64,000 bases of DNA from Okapia johnstoni (lineage: Eukaryota > Chordata > Mammalia > Artiodactyla > Giraffidae). Shown piece after piece: positions 49,049 to 64,000 of the stretch (position 1 is its first letter; every line of letters starts with the position of its first letter). The stretch covers positions 7,978,001 to 8,042,000 of the forward strand of contig JAGTYA010000026.1 of NCBI GenBank assembly GCA_024291935.2, read 5' to 3'. The notes below the pieces were generated by a model. That model was given only the letters and a program-made list of their open reading frames with translations. It ran no database searches and was not told the origin of the DNA. The translations under genes and the position numbers were made by a program.

Positions 49049-49745
49049 GGCGAGTCAGTCATAAAAGCCCCGCCCATGCCTCGAGGCTGAGGTAGAAGGC
49101 TGGGCGGAACCGGAGCGCTACGACGCAATCCTGCGAAAGGCAGGGCAAGAGGTGGAACGCGACGCACGTTACCTGGCCAGCCGCGAGGCGCCACCACCGC
49201 GCAGGCGTGGACGGCGCGCAAACGGGCGGGGCTTTCGACCAGCTTGGTATCAGGGGGTGGATCACCGGCGCGCGTGCGAGCAGGCGGAGCTTATTTGCAT
49301 ACAAGGCCGGGTTGCAGCTGTTCTGATTGTGTGATTTACGGATTGGGGCAGTATTTCCATTCCTTAACCGCAAGCGAGTGGCAGGAGACGGTGATGTCAG
49401 GCGCCTGTGTAGGAGTAAAGCGTATTTAGTTTGCATTTCACGAAGGCCCTTGCATTGTAGCCGTTTTACGGATGATTTACATTGTGCACGATTTGTAGCT
49501 AAACGAGGTTTAGCTCAGCCAAAACCACTGGGCCTGCGCCGTAGCAATCTCCTGCCGAGATGCTTCCAGGAGCACCGCATGATACGAAGCGACCTCGGCT
49601 CCGGCGAGCACCGGAAGTCCAGAAGGTTCGCCGTTTGCGCTCCTCCCAGGTGTCCAATAGGATAGAGCAGGACAATTCCGGAAATGACGTAGACAGAGCC
49701 CACCCTGCTTCCAGTTCCGGCTGTGCGGGAGCGCGCAGCGTAGAC
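49049..49745. promoter_or_regulatory. Bidirectional PRDX5 / TRMT112 promoter
   Basis: The two start codons are 697 bp apart on opposite strands. The interval is CpG-rich near both ends. It holds ETS-type sites (CCGGAAGT at 49611-49618; palindromic TTCCGGAA at 49676-49683), a CRE-like TGACGT at 49685-49690 and a CCAAT at 49654-49658, all close to the TRMT112 side. Confidence 0.65.
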
Positions 49746-50444
49746 ATGAGGCTGCTCACCCACAACCTGCTGAGCTCGCACGTGCGGGGGGTGGGGCCCC
49801 GTGGCTTCCCCCTGCGTCTCCAGGTACCGGCCGTCTTGGGCACCTCTCCCGGGGGGCGGGGGTAGGAGAACCAGGATCCGTTCCTTGTCTAACTAAATCT
49901 CTGCGCCCCGCAGGCCACGGAGGTCCGTATCAACCCTGTGGAGTTCAACCCTGACTTCATAGTGCGTATGATACCCAAAGTGGAGTGGGCAGCGCTTCTG
50001 GAGGCTGCGGACACTGTGAGGACCCGCCTCCCCACCTCCCCAGCCCCGTGCACACCGTGGGTGGCGGGGGTTGAGGGGGAGTCTTAACTGCAGCCCTTTA
50101 CACCAGGCCTCAGGGCGAGCGTTTGGGAAGCCGAGATGACTTAAGCCTCTTGCCCACAGCTGCATCTCGTCGAGGTCCCTAAAGAGCCGATTCAGGGATA
50201 TGAGCATAACGAGGAATTTCTGAGAAAGATGCACCACGTGCTGCTGGAGGTAAGAACCGGCCCATCGCTTGCTTCCTGGCTGTACACCCACACCTGACGG
50301 CTGCCAGTGCTCAGTTCTGGTCCCCTCTTCCCGCAGGTGGAGGTCTTGGAGGGCACCCTGCAATGCCCAGAGTCGGGACGTCTGTTCCCCATCAGCCGTG
50401 GGATCCCTAATATGCTGCTGAATGATGAGGAAACTGAGACTTAA
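49746..50444 (+). CDS. TRMT112: Multifunctional methyltransferase subunit TRM112-like, 4 exons
   Basis: Small zinc-binding activator needed by several RNA and protein methyltransferases (for example ALKBH8, HEMK2, BUD23 and METTL5 in the known family). Exons 49746-49823, 49914-50015, 50160-50249 and 50337-50444; all introns are GT-AG. Product 125 residues, the same length as human. It begins MRLLTHNLL (human MKLLTHNLL) and carries the conserved LQCPESGR and [12 protein letters not shown] motifs near the C-terminus. Confidence 0.97.
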
Positions 50445-50587
50445 AGTGTGCCAGGCGCCGGTTTTTCACTCTGGCTGTGTGTATCTTTGTTTACACGGTA
50501 TCTTGTTTGTTAGTCCTACCCTGTGTATCCCTAACCCTTGACCCAGTGACACACCACACACAGTGTTTTTGAGCTCGATATTATATA

Positions 50588-50593
50588 TATATT
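50588..50593 (-). terminator. ESRRA: Possible ESRRA variant poly(A) signal
   Basis: No AATAAA or ATTAAA is visible on the minus strand between 50450 and 51365. The variant AATATA occurs here, about 0.77 kb past the ESRRA stop, which would place the ESRRA 3' end inside the TRMT112 3' UTR. Confidence 0.4.
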
Positions 50594-50600
50594 TTTTCTC

Positions 50601-50606
50601 ATTAAA
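50601..50606 (+). terminator. TRMT112: TRMT112 poly(A) signal
   Basis: ATTAAA about 155 bases past the stop. A second, AATAAA, lies at 50730-50735. Confidence 0.65.
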
Positions 50607-51365
50607 GGTTCAAAACCAAAAGCGGTTTCTCTTTGCAGCAAATATACATTAAAATAGAGTCTCTGTACAGCCAAGGGCTCTGGGCCCTGGCTTGCCCCAT
50701 GTCCCTGCGCCTCCCTGGCCAAACCCAAAAATAAATATAGTGTTATTGCTCTGCAGGGCATAGAGGCAGTGCTCTCCCTGCCCCCTGAGGAGACTGGGTG
50801 GGAGCTGATGGGGGTCCCTGGCCACCCCAGGGGTCCAGGGGCCGGAGCCTGCTTGGAGTTATTGCTTCAAGGTGGGGGGGGGGCAGTAATGCCCAATGCA
50901 AATGATGAGAGGGGAGCAAAGGGAGCAGGAGCCTTTGCTCTCCAAATCCTCCTCTGTTCTGGAGAGGAAGTCGGATCAAGCAGCAGCAAAAGCATCACCC
51001 ACTGGGAGACTGTGGCCTCCACTCCCTTCCCTCCCTGAGATCAGGCTTCTGCCCACCCCACCCCCCAACACACACGTCCCCTGCAGCCCCCTATGGCTTC
51101 CGCAAGGCCCCCTACACCCTGGGGGCATGTTATGGCTTGCTAGGGGCAGCACTGTGCCCAGAGCCTGGGCGCACATGTTCCCAGCTTCTAACACCCCAAA
51201 GGAGGGAGGAGGGGAGGGTGTAGGGCCTGCTCCCAGGGGCTGATGGTGTTGCCCTGGCCCTGCCAGCAGGCTGTGGCACTGCCCAGACCCCAGCTCGGCC
51301 CACTTGGGGCTGACCCCATGCTGGGCGGGTCCCCCCAGCACCCCCACCCACGCCCACCCCTTGCC

Positions 51366-57307
<5,942 letters not shown>

Positions 57308-57789
57308 CTACAGGAGGCTTGGAGACCCCCTACCCCACCCAGGCCAAGCAGTAGGGTAACCCTTGCCCCCAAGCAACCTTCAACCCTATCTGGAACCTCA
57401 GCCAAGAGTGGGATACCTCTCAGTTTTCTCCAGATGCTGGTGATCTCAGCAGTCTCCCCCACACCTGGGGATCCTCCACTCAAGGGCCAGAACAGAGACA
57501 TACACACCCAAGGGCAGTCCATGTGCTCACACAGGTGTGCTTACACCCTCAGCCTCCCACTCACCCGGGTCCTCAGGTGTCACCTGCACACACACACTCA
57601 TGTGCTCACACACTATCACTCTACTGGGCAGGTTCACACTCAAACGGCCTTCGCAAACACCAGCTCTCGCTCATACTCCCATTTGCCTTCACACACTCCT
57701 AAAGTGCATACTACATAACAAAGTCACACTCAAGGCTCATAATCACACTCTCGCTCACAAATACACTTACACTCTCACCATGATCCCCC

Positions 57790-57832
<43 letters not shown>
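57790..57832. repeat. (CA)n microsatellite in ESRRA intron 1
   Basis: About 20 CA units inside a wider C/A-rich tract (57480-57840) with many CACAC clusters. Confidence 0.95.
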
Positions 57833-58429
57833 CATAGACCCTTATGGAAAGACATTCGGAGCCTCTCACACCTGACACATCTTCCCCTCCGGCCCCAGGC
57901 ACACCCGCTGGCGCGGCTCCACCTCCTTGCACACTCTTCCGCACATTCACTCTTACACTCCTGCTGCAGCAGAATCCTCCACCACGGGGCGCCCCGCCCC
58001 CCCCACCTGCGCACACCTCCGGGAAGTTGCCTAAAGTTACTGCGCCTCCCCTCCCCCTCCACCCGCGGGGGCCCTCTATCAGGTTATCAGGAAGTAATGG
58101 GGGAGCGCCAAGCAGGAGGAAGCTCTCCCCAGCCAGTGCGATGACCTTTGACCCAGAGAGAAAGGTGGCCCGAGGCCCCTTAGAGCGCCCCCACGTGGTC
58201 TTCAAAGCCCCTTCCCCGACCGGGAACCCTTCCCATCTTCCACTCTGGCCCGCCCCCGGGACTTCGGCATGCTCCAGGTGCCGGACTGAACCCTGCCCTG
58301 GGATTGGATCCGAAGCCCAAGCCCGACCCTGGCCAGAACCTGGAGCCCTAGTCAGAACCGGCCCCGAGTCTCGGGCCGGCGCCTTAAGCCCTGGACGCCA
58401 GATCCCGCCCGCACCCTGACCCCGTCTGG

Positions 58430-58980
58430 CTTTCGACCGGGTGCCGACCGTGACCTGGGCCGGACCCAGAGTCGGACCCCGCCTGGAGCCCGCCCCCCGC
58501 CCGCCTCCCAACCGCACTCGCACATGGCCCCCGCGCCCCGCCCGCCCACCCGCCAGCGGCGCTCCCCGCCGCCCCCGGACCTGGGGCTCCGGCAGGGCGG
58601 GCGGGCAGGCATGGGGGCCGAGCGGCCCGGAGCGCCGGGTGAGCCGGGGGCCGCGCGCGGCCCCTCCTCCGCCGCCTCCTCGGGCCGCGCCCCCCCCGCG
58701 CGCCGCGTCCCCTCACTCGGCGGCGCCGCCGGCGGCTTGTAGGACACAAAAGGACATCGCGGCCGCTTCCTACTCCGCTTCCTCCAGCTGACAGCGGGGG
58801 CGGGGCTGGCCGTGCGCATGCAAAGCAGGGGGCGTGGCCCAGCGCCCTATGCTAATCAGGCAAGTGGGGCGGGCAGCGCCTGCGCGCCGGGACGTGCCGG
58901 GGCGGGGCCAGCGAAGCCGGCGGGCCGGCCTTCGTGCAAGTCCGGCCCGCGCCGCCGCGGAGCTCCAGCGGCTCACTTGC
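58430..58980 (-). promoter_or_regulatory. ESRRA: CpG island and ESRRA core promoter
   Basis: Very dense CpG with GC boxes and no TATA box. A perfect NRF-1-type TGCGCATGC lies at 58813-58821, just upstream of the presumed first exon. Confidence 0.65.
58717..58800 (-). other. ESRRA: Probable ESRRA non-coding first exon
   Basis: A candidate donor GTGAGG lies at 58716-58711 on the minus strand, in the CpG island upstream of the coding exons. ESRRA is known to have an untranslated first exon. The exact ends are not resolved. Confidence 0.4.
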
Positions 58981-59428
58981 TTGCGTAGGAGGCGGCCGAG
59001 GGGGCGTGTCCAGAGGAGACGCGGAGAGGCTCCGGGGAGGGGGTGGGGCCAGGAGCCTTCTTACGTAAAGGGGGAGGCGGGGCGCGCTGTTCGCGAGAGG
59101 AATGGGAGAGGTCATTGAGTGGCCGCCGCTTAGGGGGCCGGGAGACTTCATACATATGTAAATAGAGGGCGGGGCGAGCGCCGAGGCTGTTGTATCTGCA
59201 TATGCATGAGAGGCGGGGTCTAGCGCGCCTAAGTTAGAAGGGAGGTGCTGCCCCTTTCCTTTTTCCCCCTTCCCCCAAGATAACACAAACCGGGCACTGG
59301 CACCGCACACCCCATATCCCCGCAAAGCGGCTGAACCCGGAGTGGGAGCAGCATACCTAAGACATGAAAGAAGTCCTGGATTTCTAGTTCTGGGAAGGCG
59401 GAGCCCATAGGGCCGGAACGGAGAAAGC

Positions 59429-59460
59429 TCAAGGTCACTGCGGTGACCGAATGAAGGTCA
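59429..59460 (+). promoter_or_regulatory. ESRRA: ERR/nuclear-receptor half-site cluster upstream of ESRRA
   Basis: TCAAGGTCA (59429-59437), inverted TGACC (59444-59448) and TGAAGGTCA (59452-59460) lie about 0.65 kb upstream of the presumed ESRRA start. Position and composition fit the multi-hormone response element through which ERR-alpha is known to regulate its own gene. Confidence 0.7.
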
Positions 59461-59536
59461 CAGGGAAAGGCGGGGCCACGTGCGTCCGCCTCTAGCGGGC
59501 AGCCACGCATTGACTCACGGACCATGTACAGATTCT

Positions 59537-59542
59537 TTTATT
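59537..59542 (-). terminator. CATSPERZ: CATSPERZ poly(A) signal
   Basis: AATAAA on the minus strand, about 107 bases past the CATSPERZ stop. Confidence 0.75.
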
Positions 59543-59648
59543 TCTCTAAGGGCTCAAATTCCACGTGGACAGGGTCGGGCTTGGATGTGGGGACTGGACT
59601 GGGACCAGGGCTGGAGGCGGGCAGTCACTGGAGCCCGAAGCGGTGCTC

Positions 59649-62291
59649 TCAGATCGCCAAGACTTCCAGCCTCCTGTTCCGGCGCCTTTTGAGCCCCTCG
59701 ATGTATCGCCGCAGCTGTTTGGTTAGATAGTGGTCCCGGCCGATCTCTGATTGGTAACCTGCAGGGCAGAGCTGTATTCAGGCCAGTGAGCAGGGGCATG
59801 GCCTCCCCATCAGCCGGTCTATGTTAGTTCAGGAAACTGAATCTTCAGGGTACTGGAACCTGCTGGTGTTGTTTCAAATGGTCAAGTCAGAGACCTGTGC
59901 TCCAAACAGATGGGAGATTCAGAGTGGGATGGGGTTCTTAGGTGGAGGATGGATGAGGAAGGCAAATTTAAAGAAGATGTTACCAGCCTGAATTAGGGCA
60001 CTGAGAGCAGGAAGCTTTGGGGACACCTCTTGGATCACCCCCTCTAAGCCATTAGCTCTTAGCCCTCCCCACCCCACCCTGACTTTCATAAAGTAAGCAG
60101 GGCGAACAAAGGAAATTTACTCCAATAATCCACTGTCCAGAGGCTCTAGGAAGGGGCCAAGGCCACACAAAGGCTGTCATTCCCAATAGGCAAGTGGAGA
60201 AATGGCCTTAGAAAAGCCACAGCAAATTAAGAGGGGCTGCACTGAGGCTACAGCCCAGTCCTGTGACAGTCACCCCGTACTCTGTCCTTTGGGTCTCCCT
60301 GTGCCCAGTCTCCTAACTTTTTACTTTTTCTAAAGCTTCTGGGATATTTGTGGTGGTAAGGGAATCTAACAAGGCAGACACATCCTGAAACCCCACTGCT
60401 ATAGGACCAAGGCCCGCAAAATCCCCCAGGGTCTCTTGTGGAAGTTAGGGGAGTGGGGCGCATGGAGTAGGGAGTGGGGAGGCTCACTCCGGAGGGCTTC
60501 GGTGAGTATTTCCAGAGCTTCATTCTCCATCAGTTCAGTCAGGGGCAGGGGCAGCTGGAGAGGCATCAAGAGACTCAGATGTACAAGGGATCCCAGCTCT
60601 GCCACAGCTGAAATGCCCCACCTACGCCCTCCAGTTCCAAGACCCCCAATTGACCTGCCTGCCCTTCCACCCAACAAAGCACCCCCACCCTCTCACCCCC
60701 AACTTGCTCATCCTCCACCCCCCCCTAAATTCCCAATCTCCTTGGTGCTTCCAACCCTGCTCTGCTGCTCCACCCAGTAGGCTCGATGAGGTGTATGCCT
60801 CGAGATACTGAACGATGACACTGAGGAAGGCTTTTCTGGCAGAAGAGAAAAGAGGAATTAGTCATCTGTAGACTGCTCGGGCTTCCCTGGAGCAGAGGAG
60901 ATGTAGGGGTAGGTTGAGACTCAGGGGGCTCCAGAGACCAGCTCCAGATACCACTTGAGTGGGCAACAGTATGGGATAGTGATTTACAAGCCTGGGCTTT
61001 GTTGTCCCACCCTCCGAGGTGCCAGTTTGGACTACCCCACTTTGTGAGACTTGAGACCAGTGACTGACTTTCTGACCCTCAATTTCTTCATCTGTACAAT
61101 GGGATAATAAGACTGGCCTCTTATGGAGGTTGTGAAGTTTAAAGGCGATCATGCAAGGGAAGCTGAGTGCCTGGCATAACAGCAAGTGCTCAATAAATAG
61201 CATATTGTTGTCTGCTCCAATTCCCTGATGAAGACCTGGAGAGCAGAGGTGTCAGGAAGAAGGGCATACCCCAAACAGCCTAGTAAATAGTATTTACTAC
61301 AGGAAGTAAACAGTATAAAAATTGTAACCAGTGACAATGAATGAAAGGTAGGCACCCCCTCAAACAGCTCAAATCCACAGAAAAGGCATTAACTCCCTCC
61401 TTTCAACTATTCGGTGATTCCATGAAAAACACTTCGTGCTGCCTTTGCATATTTTCCTGCCAGTCTCTATGGCCCCAGGACCTTGTGCGACGCCTGCCCG
61501 GTAGGGGGCGTTCCTAGAATGTCTGGTTGCTTTAAAGCATGAAAGACTGGCGTGGGGCGCCCCTTCCAGGGAATCCTAGAAACTTGGGTCCTACTGTTTT
61601 CCCCCATTTTACCGCAATAGAAATTGAGGTTCTGGCCAGCCACCTGTTCGGTGGGCGCCCACAGCCCAGTGAGGCCACACTGACCGTTGTCGGTCTTGGA
61701 ATCGTCCTCCTCTAAACGGCTTCCCTGGGAGCTGTCGCTGCCCAGCTCCAGCTCCTCCAGCTCCTCTGGCTTGAAGCGGTCCTTGTCCTCTCCGCCGTCG
61801 GGTGCGTCCCAGCCACCCTCCGCGTCGTGGCCAGCCTTCTTCTGGTCGTAGGACCAGCGGGTCTTGCCGCTTACGCTAATGTCCTCCAGTTCCGAGTCCT
61901 CGCGGACCGTGGACAGCTGCACGTTCAGCTTCGGCTGAGACAGAGTAGCCGTGGTCCACATGTTCCGGATGTCCTGCAGGCTCGACCTGCCCGAGCCATG
62001 GTGGTGGCTCGAAGACTTGGCCGACGCCTGTGGGCCACACACAACGAGGGAAGCCGAGGGTGGTGGGGAATCGGGAGGGGAGGGAGAGCAGGCTGGGCGC
62101 AGGGATCCTGAACCCAACCAGGGCCGACGCTTCCTTGTGGGGTGGGGATGGAGGGGCGTGGGGATGATTGTTGGGAGCTGCCCTGAGCCAGGGCTGAGTG
62201 AGAAGACAGTCAGGGGCCCAGGGTGAGCCTGGGGGCTGGCAGGGTGAGGAGGACCAGGAAGAGTCCTTACTTTGAAAGGCTTTCCCTCCAT
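59649..62291 (-). CDS. CATSPERZ: Cation channel sperm-associated auxiliary subunit zeta (TEX40), 5 exons
   Basis: Auxiliary subunit of the sperm CatSper calcium channel, needed in mouse for continuous CatSper domains along the flagellum. Exons from the start: 62271-62291, 61685-62027, 60756-60835, 60488-60554, 59649-59758; 206 residues (human 200). Recognisable parts are the start MEGKPFK, the motif MWTTATLSQ in exon 2, HRAYWVEQQSR in exon 3, ELMENEALEIL in exon 4 and the C-terminal RRYIEGLKRRR. The middle of exon 2 is acidic and diverged from human. The exon 3 donor reads GTTGGA, a weak splice site. No signal peptide or membrane segment is seen, which fits a cytoplasmic subunit. Confidence 0.9.
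60960..61205 (+). mobile_element. MIR SINE in CATSPERZ intron 2
   Basis: Contains CTTCATCTGTACAATGGGAT and GTGCCTGGCATAACAGCAAG. Confidence 0.82.
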
Positions 62292-62755
62292 CCTTCTGCC
62301 CCAACGGACCCAGTTGCCACAGGCCTCCGGGCGAGGAGGGTGGGGGGCGTTACGCTCCAGAAAGGGGGAGGGGCAGGGTCCCGTCGGGAATGGCCCATCG
62401 GAGTCTCGCGCGCGGAGAGTTCAAGCTACAACCCGCCACACTAGATGCCCTTCTATCTCCTCATCCCTGGCCGCAGAGCCGCACGGGGGATGAACGCCCC
62501 GCGCATCCGGGCTGATTCCCAAGCCAGACCCTACCGGTAACCTCCAGGCAGAAACACCGGTCTAGCACTCACCGGTCCCGAGAGTGCGGCCCCTTGACCG
62601 ACGAGAGGGGCAGGGGTTCGGCCGGGGGGTCCCTGGCGGGAGGGGAGAGAGGGAGGGGGGCCTGACTTGCCCGGGAGGTGGCCGACGACGCAAGCACTCG
62701 CACACCCTCTCGCCTTCCCGCAGCTCCACGCCCGCAGCCGTGCAGACTGTTTCCG

Positions 62756-62761
62756 TTTATT
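62756..62761 (-). terminator. KCNK4: KCNK4 poly(A) signal
   Basis: AATAAA on the minus strand, about 260 bases past the KCNK4 stop. Confidence 0.75.
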
Positions 62762-63023
62762 GATGCGGGCTTTGAGGCACAGTTGTGAGGTGTTGTGAGG
62801 GACAGGCCCGGCCGGGACAGCAAGACAGAAAGCCTTGGGAGTCTGGAAATGGATGAAGTGACAGAGCCAGGAGCAGGGGGTGTCAGACAAGCAGCCCGTG
62901 GCTTCCTCCCCAGGTTTCGGCCCGGTCGGTCGAGAGAGGGCTCTTTGGTTAGACAAGCAGAGCATGCCGGGGTGAGAGGGCGAGAACGAAGCCCTCTGAG
63001 AGGCCGGGGCCGGGGTCCTCCCC

Positions 63024-63428
63024 CTACTCGGGCACGCCTTTGTCCCGGGGGCGCCCCGGGCCGCGGGGCCGCGCCGGTTTCCTGGGGGGATTGAGGGGGC
63101 GGCGGCGACCCCGTGGCGCTCGGGGCAGCGCGCAGCCGCGCTCGCTTTGCGTGTCCGAGGACTCGTCGATGAAGGCCAGATTCTCGCTGGGGTAGTCCAG
63201 CGCGGAGGCCGTGGGCGGGGTGGGCGGCGTGGGCGGGGAGGACGGCTCGGCCTTCTCCTGGGCGGCAGGGGATAGGGGCCTGCTGGCGGGCTGCGCCGGG
63301 CACAGCGGCGGAGGCAGGGGTGGCCGCTCCTTCTCCGACGGCGGTGGTGCCGTGGGCACGACTCGCTGGGTCACCCGCGCGGTCACCGTGCCCGTCCAGC
63401 TGGCGGCCTGCGCCGTGAGCCCACCCAT
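63024..63428 (-). CDS. KCNK4: TRAAK two-pore potassium channel, last coding exon only
   Basis: Encodes 134 residues of the cytosolic C-terminal tail of the mechanosensitive K2P channel TRAAK. It begins [19 protein letters not shown] after a CCCCGCGCAG acceptor. It carries the conserved [17 protein letters not shown] segment and a basic end, [14 protein letters not shown], closed by TAG. The pore and membrane segments lie in exons beyond the right edge. 63429-64000 is intron with nothing I recognise. The Pro-rich linker is longer than in human. Confidence 0.93.
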   Translation of the reverse strand: MGGLTAQAASWTGTVTARVTQRVVPTAPPPSEKERPPLPPPLCPAQPASRPLSPAAQEKAEPSSPPTPPTPPTASALDYPSENLAFIDESSDTQSERGCALPRAPRGRRRPLNPPRKPARPRGPGRPRDKGVPE

Positions 63429-64000
63429 CTGCGCGGGGAGGAAAGGCAGTCCTCGACCAGGGATCCTCGACCGTCTCTCCGCAACCCCGGGAGCCTGCGC
63501 CTTCACCCATCAGGCACGGCCCCTCTTTTCCGCCTGGTCCTCCTGCTTCAGGAGTGGGAAAAAGCTGGAGGAGGGAGGGCAAAGCTCATCACCAGCCACA
63601 TCCTCTCCTTTCCTCCATCTGCACTGAAATGTTCCCTTCTCCAGAAGAAAAGACCCGAGATTTTGTATCAGCTCTCCCGTTTTCCCACAGACCTTTGCGA
63701 CTCCACCCACTCCACGTCCAGGAGAGGGGGTTACAAAAGACAACAATATATAAACCTACAATGACAAAACGCAGCAACAAATAAAATTTTAGTATAAGTA
63801 TGTCCCATGCAATATTTGAGACATACTGGTACTCAGATATTATTTGCAACTTATCCGAAATTCACATCCAACTAGGATTCCTTCATCTTTATTTGCTAAA
63901 TCTGGTAACCTTTAACCGTGAGAGTAGAGACTGGAGTCACCTGCAAACCTGTCCGAGCTTATCCCTTTGTCCCCAACTGGTGCACACCGGGGCTCCCTCA

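Noticed and set aside
58352..58819. Minus-strand open frame in the ESRRA CpG island
   Set aside because: No conserved motif. It lies across the presumed untranslated first exon and promoter.
61497..61510. Second CTCF-like motif (CCGGTAGGGGGCGT) near CATSPERZ
   Set aside because: Several mismatches to the core at informative positions; too weak to report as a site.
62569..63582. Minus-strand open frame of 337 codons overlapping KCNK4
   Set aside because: Alternative frame of the KCNK4 last exon plus its 3' UTR. The true frame carries the conserved TRAAK tail.

Overview
This window is nuclear DNA of a ruminant, most likely a bovid such as cattle or a close relative. The evidence is the repeat content: BovB (RTE-type) LINE fragments that still show a reverse-transcriptase YADD motif, many Bov-tA and Bov-A2 SINEs, tRNA-Glu-derived CHR-type SINEs, ruminant L1 3' ends and older mammalian MIRs. 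The genes are spliced, vertebrate and strongly conserved. The gene order matches human 11q13.1 in inverted orientation.

Layout from left to right: RPS6KA4 (MSK2 kinase, minus strand, 17 coding exons, 603-13952); a short intergenic gap; CCDC88B (coiled-coil HOOK-related protein, minus, 27 coding exons, 16387-30914); about 15 kb of SINE- and microsatellite-rich intergenic DNA with no gene I can support (31-46 kb); PRDX5 (peroxiredoxin-5, minus, 6 exons, 46242-49048); TRMT112 (methyltransferase activator, plus, 4 exons, 49746-50444), head-to-head with PRDX5; ESRRA (orphan nuclear receptor ERR-alpha, minus, 6 coding exons, 51366-57055), tail-to-tail with TRMT112; CATSPERZ (sperm channel subunit, minus, 5 exons, 59649-62291); and the last coding exon of KCNK4 (TRAAK potassium channel, minus, 63024-63428), whose remaining exons lie beyond the right edge. 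Exon borders were set by AG/GT splice sites, by reading phase carried across every junction, and by remembered human protein families. All six complete genes close in frame: 787, 1463, 219, 125, 422 and 206 residues.

The genes do not form one pathway. ESRRA and PRDX5 both relate to mitochondrial metabolism and redox state, TRMT112 supports translation and RNA modification, RPS6KA4 carries MAPK signals to chromatin, CCDC88B acts in immune cells, CATSPERZ in sperm, and KCNK4 in excitable cells.

I found no undescribed multi-gene system. The observations most worth checking are: a BovB fragment at the splice acceptor of the large CCDC88B exon; a poly-C tract that moves the RPS6KA4 stop codon; a cluster of ERR half-sites upstream of ESRRA that fits its known autoregulatory element; a candidate cassette exon inside CCDC88B; an out-of-frame upstream ATG in PRDX5; and nested retroelements with readable target-site duplications.
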